A stretch of DNA of 27,097 bases from DATJBC01 sp035515515 (GTDB lineage: Bacteria; Actinomycetota; Acidimicrobiia; Acidimicrobiales; UBA8190), in contig DATJBC010000269.1 in the NCBI GenBank assembly GCA_035515515.1, positions 1 through 27,097 on the forward strand. The letters are read 5' to 3'. Below, piece by piece: positions 1 through 8,325 of this stretch. The notes under the pieces were generated by a model, which was not told where the DNA came from, ran no database searches, and saw only the letters and a program-made list of their open reading frames with translations. The position numbers and the translations under genes were made by a program. Every line of letters begins with the position of its first letter. Position 1 is the stretch's first letter.

Positions 1-807
1 CATGGCGATCTTGATCATGGTCAGGCTGCGGGGAGGGGCCACCAGGCCGCTGCGGCGCCTGCGCTCGTCGCGCAGGAACATGTTCAGGCTCAGGAGCCCG
101 ACGATCGCCGCCACCGCGATCCAGCCCACCAGCGGCGTGACCTCGCCCCACATCAGGTCGTAGAGGACGTGCAGGTTGACCGAGCGGCCCGTGAGCGTCG
201 GGTATCCCGAGAAGGGCCCGATGGCCAGGATGATGAGCAGCACCCCGTTCATGATGAGCAGGCCCGCCAGCGTGACGATGAACGAGGGGAGCCGCAGGCG
301 CGTGATGAGCGTCCCCCAGATGGCGCCCACGAGCGCCATGGCGGCGAGGGCCACGACGATGGCCGCCCACCATGGCCAGTCGGAGGTGACGGGCTGCACC
401 AGCTGCACGGCGATCACCCCGCCCACCGCGCCGCCGTAGCCGATGGAGAGGTCGATCTCGCCCAGGAGCAGGGCGAAGATCTCGGCCATCCCCAGCACCA
501 TGAACACGGCGCTCTGCTGGAACAGGTTCACGATGTTGCCGGCCGACAGGAAGATGTGGTGGGGGCTGATCGACTGGAAGACGATCACGATGGCGATGAG
601 CCCCAGGAGCACCGGGAGCACGCCGCTGTCGCCGCTTTTCACCCGCGTGATCTGCGCCCGGATGTACTCGGGGAGGGTCTGGGCGACGATCGCCGCCGGC
701 ACCAGGGGGGCGGCCGCCTCGGTGGCCGCCGTGAGGTCGACGTCGGGGTTGATGACCGGTCCGTCGGTCACGGCCGGCGACGCCTCGGAGAGGTCGCGGT
801 CAGTCAC
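1..807 (-). CDS. Sugar ABC transporter permease, XylH/RbsC type (partial, runs off the left edge)
   Basis: Inner-membrane permease of a monosaccharide importer (BPD_transp_2 family). Translating the minus strand from the GTG at 807 gives 269 uninterrupted residues to the window edge. A hydrophilic N-terminus of about 60 residues precedes hydrophobic segments beginning LPVLLGLIAIVIVF. The conserved stretch LLLGEIDLSIG is the EIDLS(I/V)G signature of RbsC/XylH permeases; further on, LPSFIVTLAGLLI is also typical. Family members have roughly 330-420 residues, so the C-terminal part lies outside the window. The GTG start overlaps the ATPase stop by 8 bases (GTGACTGA), so translation is probably coupled. 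It is the third gene of the binding protein, ATPase, permease operon. The substrate is inferred only from the XylF-like binding protein. Confidence 0.9.
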   Translation of the reverse strand, partial: MTDRDLSEASPAVTDGPVINPDVDLTAATEAAAPLVPAAIVAQTLPEYIRAQITRVKSGDSGVLPVLLGLIAIVIVFQSISPHHIFLSAGNIVNLFQQSAVFMVLGMAEIFALLLGEIDLSIGYGGAVGGVIAVQLVQPVTSDWPWWAAIVVALAAMALVGAIWGTLITRLRLPSFIVTLAGLLIMNGVLLIILAIGPFSGYPTLTGRSVNLHVLYDLMWGEVTPLVGWIAVAAIVGLLSLNMFLRDERRRRSGLVAPPRSLTMIKIAM

Positions 808-1579
808 GGCGGGCTCCGTTCCCGGCCGTCGTCTGGCCGCCGGTGGTCATGTACTCCACCACGCTCTGGCGGTCGAAGGCGGCCACCGAATCCTGGACCA
901 CCAGGCGTCCCAGGTAGAGCACGGCGATGCGGTCGGCCACGGCGAGGACGTCGTTGAGGTTGTGGGAGATGACGATCACCGCTAGGCCGTGGTCACGGAG
1001 GCGCCGCACCAGATCGAGCACCATGGCCGTCTGGGTGACGCCCAGGGCGGCGGTCGGCTCGTCCATGATGACGAGCTTCGAGTTCCACATGACCGCCTTG
1101 GCCACCGCCACGGACTGGCGCTGTCCACCCGAGAGGGAGCCCACGGGCTGGCGGATCGAGCGGACGGTAGTCACGCCCAGGCTCGCCAGCGTCTCCGCTG
1201 CGGCCCGCTCCATGGAGTCCTCGTCGAGGACGCGGCGCCGGAGGCGCTCGCGCCCGAGGAACATGTTCTGGACGATGTCGAGGTTGTCGGACAGCGCCAG
1301 GTCCTGGTAGACGGTCTCGATCCCGAGGTCGGCGGCGTCTCGGGCGGTACGGATGCGGACGTGCTTCCCGTCCCAGAACATCCGGCCCCGCTCGGGCTCG
1401 TAGATCCCCGAGATGCACTTGATGAGGACCGACTTGCCGGCGCCGTTGTCGCCGCACAGGGCCGTCACCTGCCCCGCCGGCACGTCGAGGTTGACGTCGG
1501 CGAGCGCCTGCACGGCGCCGAAGCTCTTGAAGACGCCCTGCACCCTGAGCAGTGGCTCTGCGGTGTCGAGCGGGCTCAT
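800..1579 (-). CDS. Sugar ABC transporter ATP-binding protein (single-domain, FrcA/XylG-like)
   Basis: Cytoplasmic ATPase that would energise sugar uptake. The 259 residues hold one nucleotide-binding domain: Walker A GDNGAGKS (43-50), signature LSGGQRQ, Walker B LVIMDEPTAALG and switch histidine in VIVISHN. Classical RbsA/XylG proteins have two fused domains and about 500 residues, so this belongs to the half-size FrcA-like type and must act as a dimer. The frame is open further upstream, but ATG at 1579 is chosen because a good ribosome binding site (GGAGGTG, about 1586-1592) sits just before it and the extra upstream residues are low-complexity. It lies between the binding protein and the permease, overlapping the latter. 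Confidence 0.9.
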   Translation of the reverse strand: MSPLDTAEPLLRVQGVFKSFGAVQALADVNLDVPAGQVTALCGDNGAGKSVLIKCISGIYEPERGRMFWDGKHVRIRTARDAADLGIETVYQDLALSDNLDIVQNMFLGRERLRRRVLDEDSMERAAAETLASLGVTTVRSIRQPVGSLSGGQRQSVAVAKAVMWNSKLVIMDEPTAALGVTQTAMVLDLVRRLRDHGLAVIVISHNLNDVLAVADRIAVLYLGRLVVQDSVAAFDRQSVVEYMTTGGQTTAGNGARRD

Positions 1580-1626
1580 CGGAGCACCTCCATGCCGGGA
1601 GATTACGTCAGCCGGTGGCCAGACGC

Positions 1627-1660
1627 GGGACCGCCGCCCCGGAAGCAGGGCGGCGGTCCC
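1627..1660 (-). terminator. 13-bp perfect hairpin between binding-protein and ATPase genes
   Basis: The arms GGGACCGCCGCCC (1627-1639) and GGGCGGCGGTCCC (1648-1660) are exact complements around an 8-base loop. There is no U-tract. The hairpin sits 22 bases past the binding-protein stop and ahead of the ATPase ribosome binding site. In sugar ABC operons such hairpins commonly give partial termination or protect the 3' end, so that binding protein is made in excess. That role is inferred here. Confidence 0.7.
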
Positions 1661-1682
1661 GTCACGGCTGTCCTTCGCGCCG

Positions 1683-2948
1683 TTACGGCGTGATGCCGGC
1701 GCTCGAGCAGACGCTCGCGCCGACTGCGGCACACAGCGCCGAGGCCGAGATGAACTTGTCCTTGACCACCGTCGAGGCCATGTTCGTGGAGTTGACCCAC
1801 GTCGGGGTGAGCAGCACGGCCGGCTGCGTCGAGCCCGTGACGTTCTTGGGCGGTGAGGTCGTGGAGTTCACCAGGGACGAGGGCGGGGTCTTGTGGGCCC
1901 GCAGGATCGTGGCCAGGGCCACGGTGGCCTGGGTCTCCTTGTAGATGGGCTTGTAGACCGAGCCGCACTGGTAGCCCTGGAGGATGTTCTCCATGCCCTG
2001 CAGCGTGGCGTCCTGCCCCGTGGTGGGGATCTTCTTGGCCCCCACGCCCTTGTTCTTCAGGTCGGTGATCACCGCCTGGGCCAGACCGTCGTTGGCCTCG
2101 ACCGTGGCATTGATCTCGGGGTGCGCCGTGAACTGCTGCTGGAAGATCGAGCCACCGGTGGCGTTCACCCAGCCCGGGGTGATCTGGTCGCCCACCAGCG
2201 TGTAGCCCTTGCTGTTGGTCGTCCCCACCTTGATCGGCGTGGTCTGGCTGTTCCAGATGACCGAGTTGTAGCCCTGGGCGAACGACACCGCGTTGGGGTC
2301 GGTGTCCTCACCACCGTCGAGCTCGAACACCTTCGGGCTCGACACGTTCCAGTCGGACACGCACGACTCGAATCCCTGTCCGATGAGCTTGCCCACCTGC
2401 ACGTTGTCGAAGCTCACGTAGTAGGTGTTGGTGCCCGTGAAGGTGGCGCGGTCGTAGCTGATGGTGGCCACGCCGCGGGACTGGGCGTACTGCTGCACCT
2501 GCGCGCCCACGGTGCTGTCGATGGGGTCGAAGATGAGCACCTTGGCGCCCAGCGAGATGTCGGCCTGGGCGTCGGCCAGCTCTGTGGCGTCGGACCCCTG
2601 CGCGTTGTCGATCTTGTAGTCACTCGACGAATACCCCGCGTCCTTGAGCGCCGTGCCGAAGTACGGCGCGTCGAAGTCCACGTACCGGGTCGACGACGTC
2701 GTGTCGGGGAGGATCACGCCCACGAGGCCGCTTCCCGCCGAGGTCAAGCCCTTGAGCTTCGCCATCGTCGCGAACGAGACGTCGAACGACGACACGCTCA
2801 GGCCAGCGGGGATCGACGAGGCTGACGTCGTCGTCGTCGACTTACTCGACGGAGTACTGGAGCAGGCGGCGGTGAGGGCGGCGATGGACAACACCGCGAC
2901 GAACACCCCCAACGTCCGCATGCGCCCGATGGAGCGCACTTCATTCAT
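1683..2948 (-). CDS. xylF: Sugar ABC transporter substrate-binding lipoprotein (XylF-like)
   Basis: Extracytoplasmic solute-binding lipoprotein that delivers a sugar to the adjacent permease. It has 421 residues. The N-terminus is a lipoprotein signal with lipobox LTAAC (Cys29), followed by a Ser/Thr-rich linker. The body is a type 1 periplasmic-binding fold (peripla_BP_4). ISYDRATF followed by YYVSFDNVQVGKL closely matches the XylF pattern of YDR then FYISFDN, and TTGQDATLQGMENILQGYQ matches the GQDA region of XylF, so xylose or a related sugar is the best guess. An ABC-operon role is very safe; the exact substrate is not. Start ATG 2948 has GGGAGGTC just upstream (about 2954-2961). First gene of the operon. 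Confidence 0.88.
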   Translation of the reverse strand: MNEVRSIGRMRTLGVFVAVLSIAALTAACSSTPSSKSTTTTSASSIPAGLSVSSFDVSFATMAKLKGLTSAGSGLVGVILPDTTSSTRYVDFDAPYFGTALKDAGYSSSDYKIDNAQGSDATELADAQADISLGAKVLIFDPIDSTVGAQVQQYAQSRGVATISYDRATFTGTNTYYVSFDNVQVGKLIGQGFESCVSDWNVSSPKVFELDGGEDTDPNAVSFAQGYNSVIWNSQTTPIKVGTTNSKGYTLVGDQITPGWVNATGGSIFQQQFTAHPEINATVEANDGLAQAVITDLKNKGVGAKKIPTTGQDATLQGMENILQGYQCGSVYKPIYKETQATVALATILRAHKTPPSSLVNSTTSPPKNVTGSTQPAVLLTPTWVNSTNMASTVVKDKFISASALCAAVGASVCSSAGITP

Positions 2949-2992
2949 GGGACGACCTCCCGGTCAGGTCATGTGGCTGTTGTGCTCACTGC

Positions 2993-3044
2993 TCGGCCAC
3001 CCTACGACAGTTGGGGCGGCAGATGCAGGGACTTTGGTCCCGAA
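2993..3044 (-). promoter_or_regulatory. Probable importer promoter with a DosR/DevR-like box
   Basis: On the minus strand TAGGGT (3004-2999) is a good -10. The bases 17 upstream, TGCATC (3027-3022), make a poor -35. Directly upstream lies GGGACCAAAGTCCC (3041-3028), preceded by TTC. Compared with the published DosR consensus TTSGGGACTWWAGTCCCSAA, 16 of 20 positions match, including the GGGAC and GTCCC core. The box centre is about 41-42 bases before the predicted start of transcription, the usual spot for an activator that replaces a weak -35. The leader would be about 45 bases. Seen: the sequence and spacing. Inferred: binding by a NarL/DosR-type regulator. Confidence 0.5.
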
Positions 3045-3399
3045 GCCCCCGGTCGGACCGGTGCCCGCTTGGCAAACCCCCCAGGCCCACAATCCCTCCG
3101 GCACCGTCGGGTAGCAACAAGCGCACGTTGGGCGGTTGCCCGTGCCCCCCGGGGACGCCCCTCGGCCCGGGTGCTTGGTCCGTAGGCCGCGCGCGGGGGA
3201 CAGGCGCCACCGACGGCGACGCGCACCACCGTCCATGACCAGACGGGGACGACGAGCCGGCCCCCGTGATCGTGCGTGCGACGCGGTACACCGGGGTCAC
3301 CGGGCGGTGCCTGTCGGCACGGCCGGAGGCTGCGGCCGGGGTCCCGGACACGACGGGTCACGGGCGCGACGATCCGCGCCACCCGGGGGCCGGACGTGC
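3045..3399. other. Intergenic region between the divergent sugar importer and exporter operons
   Basis: No credible gene was found; open frames here are GC-driven and lack family motifs. One inverted repeat, GGTGCC (3060-3065) with GGCACC (3100-3105), encloses a C-rich 34-base segment. It lies upstream of the predicted importer transcription start, so if functional it is more likely a DNA site than an RNA leader. The rest looks featureless up to the short promoter before 3412. Confidence 0.4.
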
Positions 3400-3405
3400 C
3401 AGGGT
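3400..3405 (+). promoter_or_regulatory. -10-like element of a leaderless start
   Basis: CAGGGT lies exactly six bases before the GTG at 3412, so transcription would begin at or next to the start codon. The same spacing recurs at 6513, 12936, 22687 and 26854. No clear -35 is visible. This supports GTG 3412 as the start. Confidence 0.4.
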
Positions 3406-3411
3406 GGGGCG

Positions 3412-4333
<922 letters not shown>

Positions 4334-4344
<11 letters not shown>

Positions 4345-5980
4345 CGCCCTGGCGGTGTCGCCGGCCGGCGAGGAACGCACGGCCCGCATCGTCGTCCTCC
4401 GCCTCACCGCGCGCCGGGCGATCCGTTCGGCGGTGGTGTGGGGATACGTGTTCGGCGTCACCGTGGCGTCGGCCGCCCTGAGCTACACCAGCATCTACAA
4501 GACCGCCCCCGAGCGCCGACAGCTGGCGCGGTCCTTCGGCGCCAACCGGGCGGCCAGCGCCCTCTTCGGGCCGGCGCCCAAGCTCCAGACCGTGGCCGGC
4601 TTCACCGTGTTCAAGGTGTCGATGACGTTGATGGTCGTGGGCGCGGTGTGGGGTCTGCTCACGAGCACACGTCTCCTGCGGGGCGACGAGGAGGCGGGGC
4701 GCTGGGAGCTCCTCACCAGCGGGCTCACCACCAAGGGCGGGGCGGCCGCGCAGGCCCTCGGCGGGCTGGTGGCGGCGGCGTCGGTCCTGTGGGTGGTCAC
4801 GGCGTTGGTCACCGTCGTCGTGGGGCGCAGCTCCTCGGTGCGGATCGACGCGCCGGCCGGCCTCTACTTCGCCCTCGCCCTGGTGGCCAGTGCGCTCATG
4901 TTCCTCGCCGTGGGAGCGCTCACGAGCCAGCTGGTGCCGAGCCGCCGTACGGCCGCCGGGTACGCGGCCGTCGTGCTCGGGCTGAGCTACGGCGTGCGGA
5001 TGGTGGGGGACTCGGGGTCGGGACTGCACTGCCTCGTGTGGGCCTCGCCCCTCGGATGGGTGGAGGCCCTGCGACCGCTCACCGACCCGCGTCCCTGGGC
5101 GCTCGCTCCCATCGGGGGCTTCACAGCCGCGCTGGTGCTGGCAGCGGTGGTGCTGGCGTCGCGTCGCGACGTGGGTGCGGGCACGTGGTCCGGCCGCAAC
5201 TCGAGGGCGCCCCGCCTGCGTCTGCTGTCGGGGCCGGGCGCGCTCGCGCTGCGTCTGAGCGGTCCGTCGGTCCTGTGGTGGGCGGTGGCGAGCGCCCTCT
5301 CGGGGTTGCTCGTGGGGATCGTCGCCAAGGCGGCGGGCACCACCATCGTGGGGTCGTCGGTGCACGAGGTCTTCGCCCGGCTGGGCGCCCCCGGCACCGG
5401 GACCCGTGCCTTCCTGGGGGTCACCTTCGTGATCCTGGCCGTCGCCGTCGCCTTCGAGGCCGCCTCCCAGCTGAGCGCGGCCCGCGAGGAGGAGGCCGAC
5501 GGGCGCCTGGACCACCTGCTGGCCAACACCGTGGGCCGGCGGCGGTGGCTCGCAGGGCGGCTGTCGGTCGGGACCGCCGGGCTCCTCGTGAGCGCGCTGG
5601 CCGCCGCCGGCTGCGCGTGGCTGGGGGCGGCCTCGCAGGGGGCAGGGGTGGGGGCGGGCAGCGTCCTCGCCGCCGGCCTCAACATGGTGGCGCCCGCCTT
5701 CTTCCTCCTCGGCGTGGGGGCCCTCGCCCTCGGGCTGTGGCCCGCGGGCGCGGTCGCCGTCGTCTACGTCGTGCTGGGATGGTCGGCGCTCATCGAGCTC
5801 GTCGGCGGGTTCTTCGCCCAGAACCACTGGGTGCTCGACACCTCGGTGTTCCACCAGATGGCGGCGGCTCCCGCCGTCGGGCCCGACTGGCGGACCGACG
5901 GCGTGCTGGGCGCCCTGGGGCTCGTGTCGATGGCGCTGGGGGCGGCGGGGATCGGGCGGCGGGACCTGCGCGCCGGCTGA
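4334..5980 (+). CDS. ABC exporter permease, polyketide-antibiotic-exporter type (COG3559-like)
   Basis: Membrane subunit of the exporter, 548 residues in two homologous halves of about six hydrophobic segments each. Each half carries the acidic cytoplasmic motif of this family: GDEEAGRWELL in the first and REEEADGRLDHLL in the second. The length matches the family's 530-550 residues. The start is TTG at 4334, inside the end of the ATPase gene; a GTG at 4355 is the alternative. Substrate is not predictable. No dedicated regulator is adjacent, in contrast to the two exporters further right. Confidence 0.85.
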
Positions 5981-5996
5981 AGGCCCGGCCCCCATG

Positions 5997-6012
5997 CGCC
6001 GCCTCGGCGGCG
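5997..6012. terminator. Small GC hairpin between convergent genes
   Basis: CGCCGCC (5997-6003) pairs with GGCGGCG (6006-6012) across two bases, just after the exporter stop and before the end of the minus-strand globin-like gene. Too short and without a U-tract, so only a weak candidate for a shared terminator. Confidence 0.3.
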
Positions 6013-6047
6013 TCGGGCGTACCTCGGCGACGGCGCCGTGAGGCCGC

Positions 6048-6506
6048 TCAGCCGGGGGCTTCGGCGAGGCCCTCCCACGACCACCTCGGGATCTCGAGGT
6101 GGTCGGGCACGTCGTCGGCCGAGTCGTGGTAGCGGGCCATCGTCGTGGTCGTGGCCCACGCGAAGTAGTCGTGGAGGACCTGGCGGAGCCGCTCGTCACC
6201 GGCGAGGCCGGCGTCGGCGAGGGCCTCGTCGAAGCAGGCGACGGCGCGGCGGTCCATCTCCTCGTGGGGGCCGTTGCCGCTGTGGATGCGCACCACCGCG
6301 GTCTCCGTGCCGTAGCGCTCGGAGTACCGGGCCGGGCCGCCCAGCGCCTCGGCCCAGTACGCCGCCAGCCGCTCGGTGTGGTCGGGGTGGTAGCCGTGGC
6401 TGAAGGCGTGACGCACGATCTCGTCGGCCAGCACCCGGGCGTGCCACGCGGCGGCCAGGCGACGCAGTCCCTCGTCCTCCCCGGCCGCCTCGTACACGCT
6501 CGGCAC
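6048..6506 (-). CDS. Truncated haemoglobin-like protein (group II type)
   Basis: Predicted small haem protein of the truncated globin fold, 152 residues. The segment LAAYWAEALGGPARYS is the recognisable group II motif, followed by VVRIHSGNGPHEEM, where His75 is the likeliest proximal haem ligand (His81 is an alternative), then a helix and the tail PRWSWEGL, seen in actinobacterial members. Family roles are oxygen or nitric oxide chemistry; the role here is unknown. GTG at 6506 is chosen over the ATG at 6572 because the 22 extra residues are low-complexity and CATGGT lies six bases before the GTG (leaderless layout). It follows the CMD-like gene on the same strand at 73 bases. Confidence 0.75.
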   Translation of the reverse strand: MPSVYEAAGEDEGLRRLAAAWHARVLADEIVRHAFSHGYHPDHTERLAAYWAEALGGPARYSERYGTETAVVRIHSGNGPHEEMDRRAVACFDEALADAGLAGDERLRQVLHDYFAWATTTTMARYHDSADDVPDHLEIPRWSWEGLAEAPG

Positions 6507-6579
6507 CGCCCCACCATGCCACGACCCGCCGTGGCGCCTCGTGCCGGCACCCGGCGCCCGGAACGGCGGCACCGGGGTG

Positions 6580-7155
6580 TCAGGGTGCGGCGCGCACGGC
6601 CTCGGGCCGGGCCGGCACGGCGCAGAGGTTGTCCGAGCCGATGTTGAGCCCGATGTTGCTCATGTTGTAGAGGTGCTCGCTGGCCACCAACCAGGCCAGG
6701 TCGCAGATCTCGCGCTCGGACCAGAACCGGGTGAGGCGCTCGAATGTCGCCGGCGCCACGTCCTTGTTGCGGGTGAGCTCGCTGGCGAAGTCGAGCGCGG
6801 CGCGCTCGGCGTCGCTGAAGAGCGGGCTCGTGCGGTACTCCTCGAGGGCGTCGAAGCGTGCCGCGTCGTCCGGCGACTGCTGCAGGGCGTAGAAGCGGGC
6901 GGCGTCCATGCAGAACAGGCACATGTTGATGCTGGCCACGCGCTCGCGGACGATGACCGCCGTGCGCTGGGGGACGGCCAGCTTCTTGTCGAGCCTGGAG
7001 ACCTTGCCGTAGAAGGTCGTGAAGGCCAGCGGCATGCGGGCCGAGAACACGGTGAAGGGGGTCATGACCTTGCCGAACCGGCGCCGCATGAACCCGTAGA
7101 GGATCTTCATCACCAGGTTGCGTGGCTTGTCGACGGGCGGGAGGTACGTCGTCAT
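6580..7155 (-). CDS. Carboxymuconolactone decarboxylase / AhpD-like family protein, probable ECF41 target
   Basis: 191 residues of the CMD/AhpD-like superfamily: the central region RTAVIVRERVASINMCLFCMDA carries a CxxC pair (Cys79, Cys82), and the later part resembles the second helical half of the fold. In AhpD the motif continues to a histidine (CxxCxxxH); here that position is Ala, so classical AhpD proton relay is not evident. ATG 7155 has GAGG upstream. It is divergent from an ECF41 sigma factor. Members of that sigma family are typically encoded beside a CMD-like protein, an oxidoreductase or an epimerase, and an ECF41-like promoter precedes this gene. A redox or detoxification role is inferred. 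Confidence 0.82.
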   Translation of the reverse strand: MTTYLPPVDKPRNLVMKILYGFMRRRFGKVMTPFTVFSARMPLAFTTFYGKVSRLDKKLAVPQRTAVIVRERVASINMCLFCMDAARFYALQQSPDDAARFDALEEYRTSPLFSDAERAALDFASELTRNKDVAPATFERLTRFWSEREICDLAWLVASEHLYNMSNIGLNIGSDNLCAVPARPEAVRAAP

Positions 7156-7217
7156 GATGGCCTCGTTTCTCGGGGACCCCGGGTCCGGGGTGTTGTGTTC
7201 GCGTGCCCACCCGGTAT

Positions 7218-7244
7218 GACCCCCGGGGAGGCCTCAATGTGACC
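7218..7244 (-). promoter_or_regulatory. ECF41-type promoter of the CMD-like gene
   Basis: Minus strand: GGTCACA (7244-7238), exactly 16 bases, then GGTC (7221-7218), about 63 bases before the start at 7155. The published ECF41 motif as I recall it is TGTCACA-N16-CGTC. The same elements with identical spacing precede the sigma gene on the other strand. Confidence 0.55.
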
Positions 7245-7311
7245 GGGGAGGTGTCGTTCCCGCCCCCCGGGCGGTTTGCCCGGAGGCCCGGCGGGGCAGT
7301 GCTGTGGCTGT

Positions 7312-7338
7312 CGTCACATCCGGGTGCGCCCACGGGTC
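7312..7338 (+). promoter_or_regulatory. ECF41-type autoregulatory promoter of the sigma gene
   Basis: CGTCACA (7312-7318), 16 bases, then GGTC (7335-7338), about 33 bases before the ATG at 7371. It shares GTCACA-N16-GGTCAT with the divergent promoter of the CMD-like gene, as expected if the sigma factor drives both. Confidence 0.55.
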
Positions 7339-7370
7339 ATGGTCGTGGGCACCAGGCGAAGGGATGGCAG

Positions 7371-8279
7371 ATGGGCGACATGGACTGGCTGGCGGCTCGC
7401 TTCGAGGAGCACCGGACCCACCTGCGGGCCGTCGCCTACCGCATGCTGGGCTCGGTCGCCGAGGCCGAGGACGCCGTACAGGACACCTGGCTGCGCCTGG
7501 CCGGATCCGACGCCGAGGCCATCGAGAACGTCGGCGGCTGGCTCACGACGGTGGTGGCCCGCCTGTGCCTCAACCGGCTCCGGGCCCGCAACGTCCGGCG
7601 CGAGGAGCCCCTCGAGGTGCACGTCCCCGACCCCGTCGTCCGCCCGCTGCGGTCCTTCGAGCCCGAGGAGGAGGCGGTCGTGGCGGACTCCGTCGGCCTC
7701 GCCCTCCTCGTCGTCCTGGACACCCTCAACCCGGCCGAGCGCATCGCCTTCGTGCTGCACGACATGTTCGATCTTCCCTTCGACGAGATCGCCCCCTTGG
7801 TGGGGCGCAGCTCGGCCGGCGCCCGGCAGCTCGCCAGCCGGGCACGTCGGCGCGTCCGCGGCGCGGCGGCGCAGCCCACCGAGGCGGACCTCGCCCGGCA
7901 GCGCACCGTGGTCGACGCCTTCTTCGCGGCCGCCCGGGCCGGGGACTTCGAGGCGCTGGTGGCCGCCCTCGACCCCGAGGTGGTGCTGCGGGTCGACGCC
8001 GGGGCGTCCACCCGGGCGCGGTCGATGGAGCTCCACGGCGTGGACGCCGTCGCCCGACAGTCGCGTGCCGGGCTGAAGACGTGGCTGGCGCGTCCCGACA
8101 CCCACCTCCTGCCGCTTGTCGTGAACGGCGGCGCGGGGATGGCCGTCGTCATGGAGGGGGAGGTCGTCAACGTCATCGGCTTCACCGTGGTCGACGGGCG
8201 GATCCTCGAGATCGACGCCGTCGCCGATCCCGACCGCGTGCGGCGTGCCGTGGCCGGTGTGCTCGACCAGGGAGCGTGA
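7371..8279 (+). CDS. ECF41-family RNA polymerase sigma factor with C-terminal SnoaL-like domain (SigJ-like)
   Basis: Alternative sigma factor, 302 residues. Region 2 is about 8-75 (RAVAYRMLGSVAEAEDAVQDTWLR), region 4 about 108-160 (LNPAERIAFVLHDMFDLPFDEIA), and a SnoaL-like domain fills about 175-300. In ECF41 proteins that domain replaces an anti-sigma factor, with family motifs near DGGGK and NPDKL; here NGGAG and DPDRV occupy those places. Upstream in-frame sequence is not conserved-looking; ATG 7371 follows a purine-rich GAAGGGATGG. It is divergent from its typical partner, a CMD-like gene, with matching promoters in between. The signal sensed is unknown. Confidence 0.9.
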   Translation: MGDMDWLAARFEEHRTHLRAVAYRMLGSVAEAEDAVQDTWLRLAGSDAEAIENVGGWLTTVVARLCLNRLRARNVRREEPLEVHVPDPVVRPLRSFEPEEEAVVADSVGLALLVVLDTLNPAERIAFVLHDMFDLPFDEIAPLVGRSSAGARQLASRARRRVRGAAAQPTEADLARQRTVVDAFFAAARAGDFEALVAALDPEVVLRVDAGASTRARSMELHGVDAVARQSRAGLKTWLARPDTHLLPLVVNGGAGMAVVMEGEVVNVIGFTVVDGRILEIDAVADPDRVRRAVAGVLDQGA

Positions 8280-8293
8280 GCGGGCCGGGGCGT

Positions 8294-8322
8294 GGCGCCG
8301 ACCGGCGAACGGGGTCGGCGCC
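8294..8322. terminator. Bidirectional hairpin terminator
   Basis: GGCGCCGACC (8294-8303) and GGTCGGCGCC (8313-8322) are perfect complements with a 9-base loop, placed between the convergent sigma-factor and FtsX-like genes. No U-tract on either strand, which is common in high-GC actinobacteria. Confidence 0.65.
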
Positions 8323-8325
8323 TGC

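Noticed and set aside
3058..3106. Possible riboswitch before the sugar importer (GGTGCC / GGCACC stem with GGCAAAC inside)
   Set aside because: GGCAAAC recalls the cyclic-di-GMP GEMM element, but the rest of that consensus is missing, and the predicted importer transcript starts downstream of this segment.
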